Shown: piece by piece, positions 33,128 to 43,229 of the stretch
Position numbering within the stretch: the stretch's first letter is position 1
How the letters are laid out: each line of letters starts with the position of its first letter
NCBI RefSeq assembly: GCF_009884975.1
Contig: NZ_CP041970.1
Coordinates: 3,100,001-3,164,000 of the forward strand
Length of the DNA: 64,000 bases
Origin: Acinetobacter dispersus
Lineage (GTDB): Bacteria > Pseudomonadota > Gammaproteobacteria > Pseudomonadales > Moraxellaceae
Direction of reading: 5' to 3'
Notes under the pieces: model-generated
The model's database searches: none
Told to the model about the DNA's origin: nothing
Seen by the model: only the letters and a program-made list of their open reading frames with translations
Translations under genes and position numbers: made by a program

Positions 33128-36100
33128 ATGAAATTTAACCTTTCAGAATGGGCACTCAAAAATAAGGGGATTATCCTTTATTTTATGCTGTTGCTCGGCA
33201 TCGTCGGCATCATGTCTTATTCCAAACTGTCGCAAAGTGAAGATCCGCCATTTACCTTTAAGGTGATGGTGATACAGACTTATTGGCCGGGGGCAACCGC
33301 AAAAGAAGTCTCGACATTGGTGACGGACCGAATCGAAAAGGAATTGATGACCACGGGGCAGTATGACCGCATTATGGCCTATTCACGGCCGGGTGAGTCT
33401 TTGGTGACCTTTGTCGCGAAAGACAGTTTGCCGTCCAGTGCTATTCCTGATGTTTGGTATAACGTGCGCAAGAAGGTCAACGACATTCGGTCGCAGTTAC
33501 CGAGCGGTGTACAAGGGCCTTTTTTTAATGATGAGTTTGGAGACACCTTCGGCAATATCTATGTACTGACAGGCAAAGACTTTGACTATGCGGTGATGAA
33601 AGAATATGCCGACCGTTTGCAACTGCAATTGCAACGGGTCAAAGATGTCAGCAAGGTCAATCTGGTGGGTCTGCAAGATCAAAAAATCTGGATTGAATTA
33701 TCAAATACCAAAGCGGTACAACTGGGTGTACCAGTTACAGCCATTCAGGAAGCCATTCAAAAACAAAATGACATGGCCGGTGCGGGATTCTTTGAAACTG
33801 GTACAGACCGTATTCAAATCCGAGTTAGTGGACATTTGCATAGTGTCGAAGACCTGAAAAAAATGCCGTTGTTGGTGGGGGATAAAACCATTCAACTGGG
33901 TGATGTGGCTGAGGTTTATCGAGGCTTTAGTGAACCTGCCCAGCCACGTATGCGTTTTATGGGCGAAAATGGGATTGGTATTTCGGTTTCGATGCGTAAA
34001 GGTGGCGACATCATTGCGCTGGGTAAAAATCTGGAAACTGAGTTCAATCGTCTACAAAAAACCTTACCTTTGGGTATGAAACTGCAAAAAGTTTCTGATC
34101 AGCCTGTAGCGGTACAACGCAGTATTCAAGAGTTCTTAAAAGTCTTGGCTGAAGCCGTGATCATCGTGTTATTGGTGAGCTTCTTCTCGCTGGGTTTCCG
34201 TACTGGTTTGGTGGTGGCACTTTCTATTCCATTGGTATTGGCGATGACTTTTGCAGGCATGAATCTATTTGATGTAGGGCTGCATAAGATTTCCTTGGGG
34301 GCATTGATTCTGGCCTTAGGGTTGCTGGTCGATGATGCCATTATCGCTGTTGAAATGATGGCGATTAAAATGGAGCAGGGCTATAGCAGATTGAAAGCGG
34401 CAGGTTTTGCGTGGCAAACCACTGCTTTTCCAATGTTGACAGGAACCTTGATTACCGCAGCAGGCTTTTTGCCGATCGCGACAGCTCAATCGGGGACAGG
34501 TGAATACACCCGTTCTATTTTCCAAGTGGTGACTATTGCGCTGATTGTGTCATGGATTGCCGCAGTTTTATTTGTGCCTTATTTAGGTGAAAAGCTATTA
34601 CCCGATTTTAGCAAACAGAATCAGCAGGCGGCATGGTATCTACGTTTATGGGCGCGACTGCGTAAGCAACCTGCACCCGTGGTAGAAGCACATGGTCAGC
34701 ATCATGATCCGTATCAATCCAAGTTTTATCAAGCTTTTGGTCGTGTGGTTGAAATCTGTATTACCTATCGTAAAACCGTGATTGCAGTGACAGTAGGCAT
34801 CTTTGTATTGTCTGTCGCGATGTTTAAGTTAGTGCCGCAACAATTCTTCCCGCCATCGAATCGTGCAGAAATTTTGGTGGATTTAAAACTTGAAGAGGGG
34901 GCATCACTGACCGCAACTGAACAGGCGGTACACAAGGTGGAACAGTTCCTGTCCAAGCAAAAGGGCATTGATAACTATGTGGCCTATGTGGGAACAGGTT
35001 CACCGCGGTTCTATTTACCGCTAGACCAGCAATTACCGCAAGCCAGTTTCGCTCAATTCGTTGTGTTGGCTTCCTCCCTTGATGATCGTGATGAAATCCG
35101 TCGCTCTTTAGACAAGCAGATTAAGCAGTTATTGCCTCAAGTGCGGACAAGGGTATCGTTATTGGAAAATGGTCCACCTGTGGGTTATCCATTGCAGTAT
35201 CGTGTATCGGGTGAAGACCTCGGCACCGTACGTCAATGGGCGCAAAAAGTTGCCAAAGTCCTGAGCGAAGATCCAAATACCACCAATGTACATCTGGATT
35301 GGGGCGAACCGAGTAAAATCATTGCAATCGAAATTGACCAAGATCGCGCACGTCAGATGGGTGTTTCCAGTGTGGATTTAGCCAATTTCCTCAATGCTTC
35401 GGTGACGGGTGCGGTAATGAATCAATATCGCGAAAAACGTGAATTGATTGAAATTCGGTTACGTGGTGATAAATCTGAACGTGTTGAAGTCGCATCTTTA
35501 GCAAGTTTGGCGGTGCCAACCAGTAAAGGGACAACAGTTCCGTTGGCGCAAATTGCCAATATTGAATCCCGTTTTGAAGAAGGTTTAATTTGGCATCGTA
35601 ATCGCCTGCCGACCATTACTGTGCGTGCCGATATTCGCACGCACTTACAACCTGCAACTGTGGTGCAACAGTTGGCTGATCAGATGCAGAGCTTACGCGC
35701 AGATCTACCAAGTGGTTATCTACTGGAAGTAGGGGGTACGGTTGAAGAGTCGGCTAAGGGGCAAAATTCGGTGAATGCAGGTATGCCATTGTTCTTGGCT
35801 GTGGTCATGACTTTATTGATGATCCAGCTGCGTAGCATGTCACGGGCAACCATTGTGTTACTGACAGCACCATTGGGTTTGATTGGTGTCGTTGCATTCC
35901 TACTGTTATTCAATAAACCCTTTGGTTTTGTGGCGATGCTTGGCACCATTGCCCTGTCTGGGATGATTATGCGTAACTCACTCATATTGATCGATCAGAT
36001 TGAGCAGGACATTGATGCGGGACATACACCTTGGGATGCGGTGATTGGTGCAACCATGCGTCGTTTCCGTCCAATTGTGTTGACGGCACTGGCAGCGGTG

Positions 36101-36256
36101 CTGGCGATGATCCCTTTATCACGCAGTATTTTCTTTGGTCCGATGGCGGTTGCGATTATGGGTGGTTTGATTGTTGCAACCTTATTAACCCTATTTTTCC
36201 TGCCTGCACTGTATGCAGCATGGTTTAAGGTGAAGAAAACAACACAACTATCGTAA
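33128..36256 (+). CDS. RND multidrug efflux pump, inner membrane permease
   Basis: A 1042-residue HAE1-type resistance-nodulation-division transporter using proton motive force. The TM4 proton-relay aspartates are D402-D403 in GLLVDDAI. In the later relay helix, an arginine (R949 in GMIMRNSLILIDQI) sits about where AcrB has K940, as in the TriC-like branch. Length is normal. No outer membrane channel gene follows, so the pump must use a channel encoded elsewhere. Drug range cannot be predicted from sequence. Confidence 0.93.
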   Translation: MKFNLSEWALKNKGIILYFMLLLGIVGIMSYSKLSQSEDPPFTFKVMVIQTYWPGATAKEVSTLVTDRIEKELMTTGQYDRIMAYSRPGESLVTFVAKDSLPSSAIPDVWYNVRKKVNDIRSQLPSGVQGPFFNDEFGDTFGNIYVLTGKDFDYAVMKEYADRLQLQLQRVKDVSKVNLVGLQDQKIWIELSNTKAVQLGVPVTAIQEAIQKQNDMAGAGFFETGTDRIQIRVSGHLHSVEDLKKMPLLVGDKTIQLGDVAEVYRGFSEPAQPRMRFMGENGIGISVSMRKGGDIIALGKNLETEFNRLQKTLPLGMKLQKVSDQPVAVQRSIQEFLKVLAEAVIIVLLVSFFSLGFRTGLVVALSIPLVLAMTFAGMNLFDVGLHKISLGALILALGLLVDDAIIAVEMMAIKMEQGYSRLKAAGFAWQTTAFPMLTGTLITAAGFLPIATAQSGTGEYTRSIFQVVTIALIVSWIAAVLFVPYLGEKLLPDFSKQNQQAAWYLRLWARLRKQPAPVVEAHGQHHDPYQSKFYQAFGRVVEICITYRKTVIAVTVGIFVLSVAMFKLVPQQFFPPSNRAEILVDLKLEEGASLTATEQAVHKVEQFLSKQKGIDNYVAYVGTGSPRFYLPLDQQLPQASFAQFVVLASSLDDRDEIRRSLDKQIKQLLPQVRTRVSLLENGPPVGYPLQYRVSGEDLGTVRQWAQKVAKVLSEDPNTTNVHLDWGEPSKIIAIEIDQDRARQMGVSSVDLANFLNASVTGAVMNQYREKRELIEIRLRGDKSERVEVASLASLAVPTSKGTTVPLAQIANIESRFEEGLIWHRNRLPTITVRADIRTHLQPATVVQQLADQMQSLRADLPSGYLLEVGGTVEESAKGQNSVNAGMPLFLAVVMTLLMIQLRSMSRATIVLLTAPLGLIGVVAFLLLFNKPFGFVAMLGTIALSGMIMRNSLILIDQIEQDIDAGHTPWDAVIGATMRRFRPIVLTALAAVLAMIPLSRSIFFGPMAVAIMGGLIVATLLTLFFLPALYAAWFKVKKTTQLS

Positions 36257-36388
36257 TTATTTTGTGAATAAAGGTGCGAAAGATTGAAAATTTCAATATA
36301 GTAGCACCTATATTTTAAGACCAAAAAATAATTGAATTTCATAGCATGACAAATTTTGCATAATGCTGTGAATGAGGTGATAGAGAGC

Positions 36389-36766
36389 ATGGGGCAAGAC
36401 GGTATTGAGCAGCATCGCCGCTATGTGGCGATTTCTTATGTGTTCATGTTTCTTGCATTATTTACGATAGTGTTTGCTGTATTTGCGTACCTATTAGCAC
36501 GAAAAGTTGCGATTGTGGATAATGCCGAAGTATGGATACATGCGCATGCACTTTGGATTATGCGTAATGTGATGTTGTTTTTGCTGATGGCTTTCTTTGC
36601 AGCGTTATGGTTTATTCCACTGTTCTTTTTTGCTTGGAACAGCGCACTTTGGGTGACTGCAATGACGGTTGCTGGTGTGGTGTTTAGTTCAATTGCATGG
36701 TTATTTTTATTGAATGCTTGGCTGAAAGGTATTGCGAAGTACTTTAAGAATAAAGCTGTTTTCTAA
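36389..36766 (+). CDS. Small four-helix membrane protein of unknown function
   Basis: A 125-residue protein with four hydrophobic segments: YVFMFLALFTIVFAVFAYLL, a segment near residue 60, WFIPLFFFAW, and the last near the end. The second segment is preceded by an HAHALWIMRN motif reminiscent of the DUF4870/Tic20-like group. There is no signal peptide. The ATG at 36389 is preferred to an upstream TTG at 36356. It is followed by a strong hairpin before dnaJ. Function unknown. Confidence 0.75.
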   Translation: MGQDGIEQHRRYVAISYVFMFLALFTIVFAVFAYLLARKVAIVDNAEVWIHAHALWIMRNVMLFLLMAFFAALWFIPLFFFAWNSALWVTAMTVAGVVFSSIAWLFLLNAWLKGIAKYFKNKAVF

Positions 36767-36822
36767 ATTTATTGCTTTTTTATTGCAATAGACCTTGTAA
36801 ATTTATTGTACAGCCCCTATTA

Positions 36823-36870
36823 AGGCTCTGTTGACTTTTTATTTCCGAAGTCGACAGAGCCTATTTGTTT
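36823..36870 (+). terminator. Terminator before dnaJ
   Basis: A 13-base stem with one wobble pair (AGGCTCTGTTGAC with GTCGACAGAGCCT) and a 14-base loop precedes ATTTGTTTTTT. It separates the small membrane protein gene from dnaJ. Confidence 0.85.
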
Positions 36871-36909
36871 TTTAGATTTAAGTAAATTCCGTGAGGAGCA
36901 CCGCCAACC

Positions 36910-38022
36910 ATGGCTAAACGTGATTATTATGAGGTTTTAGGCGTTTCGAAAACCGCAAGTGATGATGAGATCAAAAAAGCCTATCGTAAGTTGGCGATGA
37001 AGTATCATCCAGACCGTAACCCTGACAACGCTGAAGCAGAAGAAAAGTTCAAAGAAGCTGCGGAAGCCTATGAAGTCCTTTCTGATGAAGAAAAGCGCAG
37101 CATGTATGATCGTGCTGGACATAGTGCTTTTGAAGGTGGCTTCGGTGGAGCAGGTGGCGGTTTCGGCGGCTTTAGTGCAGAAGATATTTTTAGTCAGTTT
37201 GGCGATATCTTTGGTGGTGCGTTTGGTGGCGGTGGCCGTCAACAACGTCAACGCCGTGGTTCAGACCTTCGTTATGTCATGGAACTCACACTAGAAGAAG
37301 CTGTAAAAGGCGTGAAAAAAACCATTACCTTCACTGCGCCAGCGCCATGTGAAACCTGTGATGGAAAAGGATCAAAAAATCCAAACGATGTAGAAACTTG
37401 TCGTACCTGTCATGGTGCAGGTCAAGTGCGCATGCAACAAGGTTTCTTCTCAGTTCAGCAAACCTGTAGCACGTGCCGTGGTCAAGGTAAAATCATCAAG
37501 AATCCATGTAATAGCTGTCATGGTTCAGGTGTTGCAGATCGTCAGCAAACCCTTGAAGTTACTATTCCAGCGGGTGTGGACAATGGCGATCGTGTACGCT
37601 TAACTGGTAAAGGTGAGGCTATCCGTGATGGTCAAGCTGGCGATTTATACGTTGAAGTCGTGGTTCGTGAACACGAAATTTTCCAACGTGATGGCGCAGA
37701 TCTTTATATGGACGTACCTGTCAGCATTGCAGATGCCGCTTTAGGTAAAGAAATTGAAATCCCGACCCTTGATGGTCGTGTCAGCTTAAAAATTCCAGAA
37801 GGTACACAAACAGGTAAATTGTTCCGCTTGCGTGGTAAGGGCGTTCGTCCTGTACGTAGCAGTATGGTCGGTGATTTACTCTGCCGTATTGTGGTTGAAA
37901 CGCCTGTGAATTTAAACAGTCGTCAGCGTGAATTATTGAAAGAATTACAAGCATCTTTTGATGGTGATGGGCATGCTGCCTCTCCAAAGAAAAAATCGTT
38001 CTTTGATCGTCTATTTGATTAA
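36910..38022 (+). CDS. dnaJ: Chaperone protein DnaJ
   Basis: DnaJ is the Hsp40 co-chaperone that loads substrates onto DnaK and stimulates its ATPase. Domains in the 370-residue protein: J domain with HPD at 33-35, a glycine/phenylalanine-rich linker (about 70-115), four CxxCxGxG zinc repeats ([32 protein letters not shown]), then the C-terminal substrate-binding domains. dnaK is not in the window. AGGAGCACCGCCAACC upstream supplies the ribosome-binding site. Followed by a strong terminator. Confidence 0.98.
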   Translation: MAKRDYYEVLGVSKTASDDEIKKAYRKLAMKYHPDRNPDNAEAEEKFKEAAEAYEVLSDEEKRSMYDRAGHSAFEGGFGGAGGGFGGFSAEDIFSQFGDIFGGAFGGGGRQQRQRRGSDLRYVMELTLEEAVKGVKKTITFTAPAPCETCDGKGSKNPNDVETCRTCHGAGQVRMQQGFFSVQQTCSTCRGQGKIIKNPCNSCHGSGVADRQQTLEVTIPAGVDNGDRVRLTGKGEAIRDGQAGDLYVEVVVREHEIFQRDGADLYMDVPVSIADAALGKEIEIPTLDGRVSLKIPEGTQTGKLFRLRGKGVRPVRSSMVGDLLCRIVVETPVNLNSRQRELLKELQASFDGDGHAASPKKKSFFDRLFD

Positions 38023-38034
38023 TTAGACATCAAT

Positions 38035-38061
38035 AAAAAACCTGCTGCGGCAGGTTTTTTT
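38035..38061 (+). terminator. Rho-independent terminator of dnaJ
   Basis: The stem AAACCTGC / GCAGGTTT with a four-base loop and a T run, 12 bases after the stop codon. Confidence 0.93.
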
Positions 38062-38103
38062 ATTGGAAATTTTTAGCGCAGCCACAGAGTTTTGCTATAG
38101 TAG

Positions 38104-38958
<855 letters not shown>

Positions 38959-38982
38959 AACGTTCCTTTTTTGTACTATAAA

Positions 38983-39026
38983 AGAGCTTGTTGAGCTTTC
39001 TTTCCGAGAGGAGTGAAACAAGCTCT
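38983..39026. other. Inverted repeat between dapB and the START-domain gene
   Basis: Ten-base arms AGAGCTTGTT (38983-38992) and AACAAGCTCT (39017-39026) enclose 24 bases. There is no T run, so it is not a standard terminator. It lies just ahead of the START gene's start. Confidence 0.45.
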
Positions 39027-39054
39027 CGCCCTTATTACAACAATTGAGCATGAC

Positions 39055-39705
39055 ATGAATAAAAAACATATCGTTCTTGCCACATTGCTCAGTCTCAGCA
39101 GCTTTGCAGTGACTGCAGCAACAGATACAGCCAAACTCAGTTTGCATCGGAACAATATTAAGGTTTGGACGTACCAAACAGAAAACAATCCGATTATCCA
39201 ATATAAAGCTGAGACCACATTTGATGTGCCTTTAGAGCGTGCTGTGGCGGTAGTACTGGATGTAGAACGAACACCGCAATGGGTGCCGTATGTGGGCAAG
39301 GCACAAATGCTGTCACGTGATGATAAGAAAGGTGAATTCACCTTGTATATGGTTCTGGACTTTCCATTTCCTTTAAAAGATCGTGATGTGGTGATTAAAG
39401 GCAAAATGAGTAAGAATGCGGATGGCAGCATTAATATTAAAAACAATGCCATTCAGAATAATTACCCTGAGCAGCCTGATGTGGTACGGTTAAGCAAATA
39501 CGCGGGTGATTGGACGTTCCAGCGACTGCCAAATAACAAAGTAAAAGTGACGACCAGTGGCTATGCCGATCCTGCAGGGGCAATTCCATTGAGCTTTGTG
39601 AATATGTTTGTGCAGCAGCAGCCTTATCAAATGCTGATGAAAATGAAAAAAGAAGTGAATAATCCTTTATATGCGCAACCGAAGTTACCAGATTTATTGA
39701 AATAA
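39055..39705 (+). CDS. Secreted START-domain (lipid-binding-like) protein
   Basis: A 216-residue protein with a signal peptide (MNKKHIVLATLLSLSSFAVTAA, cut near residue 22) and a START/Bet v1-like helix-grip domain covering the rest. Motifs include FDVPLERAVAVVLDVERTPQW and FPLKDRDVV. Such proteins bind a hydrophobic ligand in a cavity; which ligand is unknown, and it would act in the periplasm. The ATG at 39055 gives a clean signal peptide; a GTG at 39013 would add 14 residues before it. Confidence 0.82.
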   Translation: MNKKHIVLATLLSLSSFAVTAATDTAKLSLHRNNIKVWTYQTENNPIIQYKAETTFDVPLERAVAVVLDVERTPQWVPYVGKAQMLSRDDKKGEFTLYMVLDFPFPLKDRDVVIKGKMSKNADGSINIKNNAIQNNYPEQPDVVRLSKYAGDWTFQRLPNNKVKVTTSGYADPAGAIPLSFVNMFVQQQPYQMLMKMKKEVNNPLYAQPKLPDLLK

Positions 39706-39706
39706 T

Positions 39707-39738
39707 AAAAAAGCCTGATTTAAATCAGGCTTTTTTAT
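39707..39738. terminator. Bidirectional terminator between START gene and MFS gene
   Basis: A perfect palindrome AAAAAAGCCTGATTT / AAATCAGGCTTTTTT serves the two convergent genes. Confidence 0.94.
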
Positions 39739-39744
39739 TTGAGC

Positions 39745-40932
39745 TTAAGCTTGAGGACATTGTTGTAATGGCGTCTCTGGTTTGCTTGCTAATTTCATTT
39801 GAATGAAAACCAAGACTAAACCAATAGCTGCCAGTACTGCACCAATCATGGAGACTGCTGCATAGTTTAAGCCGAGGCTTAAGACGGCACCGCCTGCTGC
39901 AGCTCCAATGGCATTACCTAAGTTAAATGCACCAATATTCACTGAAGAAGCAAGACCCGAGGCTTCATGTGCCACCGACATCACGCGCATTTGTAATGGC
40001 GGAACGATCGCAAAGGCTGCTGCACCCCAGATCACCAAACCGATTGCTGCACCCAATTGGCTTTGAGCAAGGATTGGGAAGATGACCATCAACGCGATCA
40101 GTAACACCAAGAAACCAATCAAGGTTTTATCAATCGATAAGTCTGCAAACTTCCCACCGAAATGGTTTCCGATTGAAAAACCAATTCCGATCAAGACCAA
40201 CATCATAGTGATAAAGGTCGGAGAGGCATGGGTGAACTCAACCAGACTTGGTGCGATATAGGTGTACAAGGTGAACATCGCGGAGGCACCAAACACGGTT
40301 GTAAGCAATGCCAATACCACGGGTAGGCGTGTAAGAACGCTTAACTCCATTTTTACATTTGGCTTTTGTCCAACCGATCCGACCGGAAGGGCCTTCCAAA
40401 GTGACAGCATAGTGATGACACCAAGGGCTGAAATTGCGAGGAAAGACATTCTCCAACCAATGTTTTGTCCCACCCATGTTGCGAGTGGTACACCGCCAAT
40501 ATTAGCGATGGTTAAGCCCATAAACATGGTTGCCACCGCACTGGCCTGTTTATTTGCTGGCACCACACTGGCTGCCACCACAGAACCAATCCCGAAGAAG
40601 GCACCGTGGTTTAAGCTGGTAATTAATCGAGCACCCATTAAGCTCATGTAATTAGGTGCAAAGGCTGCGATCAGGTTACCAATGGTGAAGATTGCCATGA
40701 GTAGAATCAGGGCATTACGACGGGCAAAGCCACCAAACCATAAGGTCATGATTGGCGCACCGAGCATCACGCCCAGTGCATAACCGGTAATCAGCATGCC
40801 CGCACTTGGGATTGATACCCCAAGATCATTGGCAATATTGGGCAACAGACCCATTGGGGAGAACTCTGTTGTTCCAATTGCAAATGCACCAATTGCCAGT
40901 GCTAGCAAAGGAAGGTTGATGCGGCTGCTCAT
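39745..40932 (-). CDS. MFS transporter, DHA1 (AraJ/YdhP-like) family
   Basis: A 395-residue inner membrane protein with 12 predicted membrane helices. The start (LALAIGAFAIGTTEFSPMGLLPNIA) is the DHA1 signature seen in AraJ/YdhP-type exporters, and the loop motif GARLITSLNHGAFFGIG is present. Substrate unknown; sugar or drug export is typical. It starts one base after the dkgB stop (40932 versus 40934), so it is almost certainly co-transcribed with that aldo-keto reductase. Confidence 0.9.
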   Translation of the reverse strand: MSSRINLPLLALAIGAFAIGTTEFSPMGLLPNIANDLGVSIPSAGMLITGYALGVMLGAPIMTLWFGGFARRNALILLMAIFTIGNLIAAFAPNYMSLMGARLITSLNHGAFFGIGSVVAASVVPANKQASAVATMFMGLTIANIGGVPLATWVGQNIGWRMSFLAISALGVITMLSLWKALPVGSVGQKPNVKMELSVLTRLPVVLALLTTVFGASAMFTLYTYIAPSLVEFTHASPTFITMMLVLIGIGFSIGNHFGGKFADLSIDKTLIGFLVLLIALMVIFPILAQSQLGAAIGLVIWGAAAFAIVPPLQMRVMSVAHEASGLASSVNIGAFNLGNAIGAAAGGAVLSLGLNYAAVSMIGAVLAAIGLVLVFIQMKLASKPETPLQQCPQA

Positions 40933-40933
40933 G

Positions 40934-41740
40934 TTATTTGTCCCATTCAGGCGCGAATGGTTCGGGACTCACTTCTCGACCATTACGTTCAAGCTGAGCG
41001 ATCAACTGCATTTCCTCTGCACTTAAAGTTAGGTCTTGCGCTTTTAAGTTGCTGATCAGATTTTCACGTTTGGTTGATGATGGAATCACCGCAAAACCAT
41101 TTTGTAAGGCCCAAGCCAAAGCGACTTGTGCGGTGGTTGCTTGATGCTGTGCAGCGATCTCAACTAAGGTTGGGTCCTGCAATACTTTGCCATAAGCCAA
41201 AGTCATGTATGAAGTCACATCAATATTTTGCTCACGTAAAAAATTGACCAAGGTGCGGTTCTGCAAATAAGGACTGAGTTCAATCTGGTTGGTGGCAATG
41301 TGTTCGACACCAATGCTATCAATCGCTTGTTGGGTCAAGGCGATATTAAAGTTTGAAATCCCGATTTGTTTAGTCAAACCCTGTTGTTTCGCCTCTAATA
41401 ACAATTGCATCACGCTTGGGATGGAGACACCCAGTGCTGGAGCTGGCCAGTGGATCAAGGTGAGATCAACGGCATCAGTACGTAGTTTTTGCAGACTGTC
41501 TTTTAAGCTGGGAATGAATTTATCTTCAGCAAAATTGTCGACCCAGATTTTTGTAGTGAGGAACAGGTCTTGACGAGCTACACCACTTTCAGCAATGGCT
41601 TGACCCACTGCTGCTTCATTTTCATAAACCTGTGCGGTATCAATGGCACGATAACCCACTTCCAGGGCGGTTTTAACTGAGTCAATGACTGCTTGATCTT
41701 TAAGACGGAAAGTACCTAAACCGAATTGAGGGATACGCAT
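40934..41740 (-). CDS. dkgB: Aldo/keto reductase DkgB (2,5-diketo-D-gluconate reductase B-like)
   Basis: This 268-residue NADPH-dependent reductase reduces 2,5-diketogluconate and methylglyoxal-like carbonyls in E. coli. The AKR tetrad is visible: aspartate and tyrosine in DTAQVYENE, lysine in TTKIW, histidine in LIHWPAP. The C-terminal [17 protein letters not shown] cofactor motif is close to E. coli DkgB. The start at 41740 has TAGGTGA six bases upstream; the longer form needs GTG. It is divergent from a YafC-like LysR regulator, the neighbour found in E. coli. Confidence 0.93.
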   Translation of the reverse strand: MRIPQFGLGTFRLKDQAVIDSVKTALEVGYRAIDTAQVYENEAAVGQAIAESGVARQDLFLTTKIWVDNFAEDKFIPSLKDSLQKLRTDAVDLTLIHWPAPALGVSIPSVMQLLLEAKQQGLTKQIGISNFNIALTQQAIDSIGVEHIATNQIELSPYLQNRTLVNFLREQNIDVTSYMTLAYGKVLQDPTLVEIAAQHQATTAQVALAWALQNGFAVIPSSTKRENLISNLKAQDLTLSAEEMQLIAQLERNGREVSPEPFAPEWDK

Positions 41741-41878
41741 ATTTTTCACCTAATCTTTTTTCATGCTCAAAAGAGCTGTTTTGTGGATGGCTGTTATTTT
41801 GCGATGATTATTGTTGCTAAAACATAGATGAATTTGCAAAATACAGTTGACTAAATATCAATAATTGAGAGGGTGGTA

Positions 41879-42781
41879 ATGAAATCTACGGTAGAAGAAC
41901 TGCTTGCTTTTATGACCATCGTCGATACAGGTTCATTTATTGCCGCTGCTGAACGACTGGGACAGACGGCATCTGGGCTCAGTCGCTCGCTCAGCCGTTT
42001 AGAGTCCAAGCTCGAAGTCACTTTACTAGAACGAACCACGCGAAAATTAAAACTCACCCAAGAAGGCCAGCAGTTTTTACAACAGGCCCGTAAAATCCTG
42101 AGTGATTTGAATGCCGCCGAAGAAGCACTACAAAAATCAGATCAAGATACTTCGGGAGTGATTCGGATTGACTCAGCCACACCTTTTATTCTGCATGTGA
42201 TTACGCCATTGGTACATAAGTTTCGGCAGTGTTATCCCAATATTGAAGTCGAGTTGAATAGTAATGATTTGGTGATTGACCTACTCGAACATAAAACCGA
42301 TTTGGCGTTTCGCTTTGGTGAATTACATGATTCCAGCTTACACGCAAAATTGGTGTGTAAAAGTCGTATCTATATTGTTGCCAGTCCCGAATATTTAAAA
42401 CGCAAGGGCACGCCTTTACAACCTCAAGCATTGCCTGAACATGATGTCATTGGTTTTACCCGTCCAACCTATATCAACACTTGGCCGATTAAAATTGAGG
42501 GTGAGTATTTTCAAGCACAACCTAAAGTAAGAGCATCCAGTGGTGAAACCGTCCGACAACTGTGTTTACGTGGGCAGGGTATTGCTCGGCTCTCTGAATT
42601 TGAAATCTGGCAGGACATTCGAGAAGGGCGTCTTGAAGCCCTATTTGAAGATCAAATCGAACATTCTTATCAAAGCATCCATGCTGTTTATTATCAACAA
42701 GAGCACTTGCCGAAACGTGTCCGTTTATTTATTGAGTTTTTGACTGAGCAACTAAGTCAGGGCTTCTCGGTTTGCCAATAG
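41879..42781 (+). CDS. yafC: LysR-family regulator YafC-like
   Basis: A 300-residue regulator. The helix-turn-helix covers residues 1-60 (IVDTGSFIAAAERLGQTASGLSRSLSRLE), followed by a long linker helix and an effector domain. It resembles E. coli YafC (INTWPI, SSGETVRQLCLRGQGIA). As in E. coli it sits beside dkgB, here divergent, so it probably controls the dkgB-MFS unit. The ATG at 41879 follows a GAGGG site. Its 3' end overlaps the convergent lipoprotein gene by 53 bases. Confidence 0.88.
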   Translation: MKSTVEELLAFMTIVDTGSFIAAAERLGQTASGLSRSLSRLESKLEVTLLERTTRKLKLTQEGQQFLQQARKILSDLNAAEEALQKSDQDTSGVIRIDSATPFILHVITPLVHKFRQCYPNIEVELNSNDLVIDLLEHKTDLAFRFGELHDSSLHAKLVCKSRIYIVASPEYLKRKGTPLQPQALPEHDVIGFTRPTYINTWPIKIEGEYFQAQPKVRASSGETVRQLCLRGQGIARLSEFEIWQDIREGRLEALFEDQIEHSYQSIHAVYYQQEHLPKRVRLFIEFLTEQLSQGFSVCQ

Positions 42782-43139
42782 CATCATTTTGCAGTTGTAC
42801 ATTCAGCACTGGAATTGATGGTCCAGTTTTTTGTATCACTGAAACAACAATATGTTGCTGTTGTAACTTGCATTCAAGTTCGACCGTTGGCAGAAAGTTG
42901 CTTGAGAGCATCAGACCATTTTCATTGGGCTTCTTATAGGTCATTTTGATGATACGAGTCTGCTCTGGCGCCTCACTTTTCTCCATTTTCCATAACTCAT
43001 AGGTTGGTTGGTTTTGAATTTGCAGGTAGCCCTGAGAAAGCGATTTACACACTTGTTGTTGCTGGTAGGTGGCTTGATCAGTCAGATTGCAGCCTGTAAA
43101 TAAAACGGCGCTTAATATAAATAAGATATTATTTTTCAT
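42729..43139 (-). CDS. Small predicted lipoprotein of unknown function
   Basis: A 136-residue protein with a lipoprotein signal (MKNNILFILSAVLFTGC, lipid cysteine at residue 17). The mature domain is polar with two further cysteines (QQVCKSL and ELECKL). I do not recognise the domain. The ATG at 43139 has AAGGA six bases upstream, whereas the longer frame lacks a signal. Its last 53 bases overlap the end of yafC on the opposite strand. It is divergent from the MocR regulator, with about 90 bases between. Confidence 0.7.
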   Translation of the reverse strand: MKNNILFILSAVLFTGCNLTDQATYQQQQVCKSLSQGYLQIQNQPTYELWKMEKSEAPEQTRIIKMTYKKPNENGLMLSSNFLPTVELECKLQQQHIVVSVIQKTGPSIPVLNVQLQNDAIGKPRSPDLVAQSKTQ

Positions 43140-43229
43140 GGTCTTATCCTTTGGCTGTTGATTTTTATAGCTTAAAGGTGTTGTATAAACCAATACAGAT
43201 ACAGAAATTTATAAAAAAGCAGTACAGAT

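Noticed and set aside
41796-41842. ATTTTGC...GCAAAAT repeat as the YafC binding site
   Set aside because: The arms are seven bases and 33 bases apart, and AT-rich repeats of this size are expected by chance.
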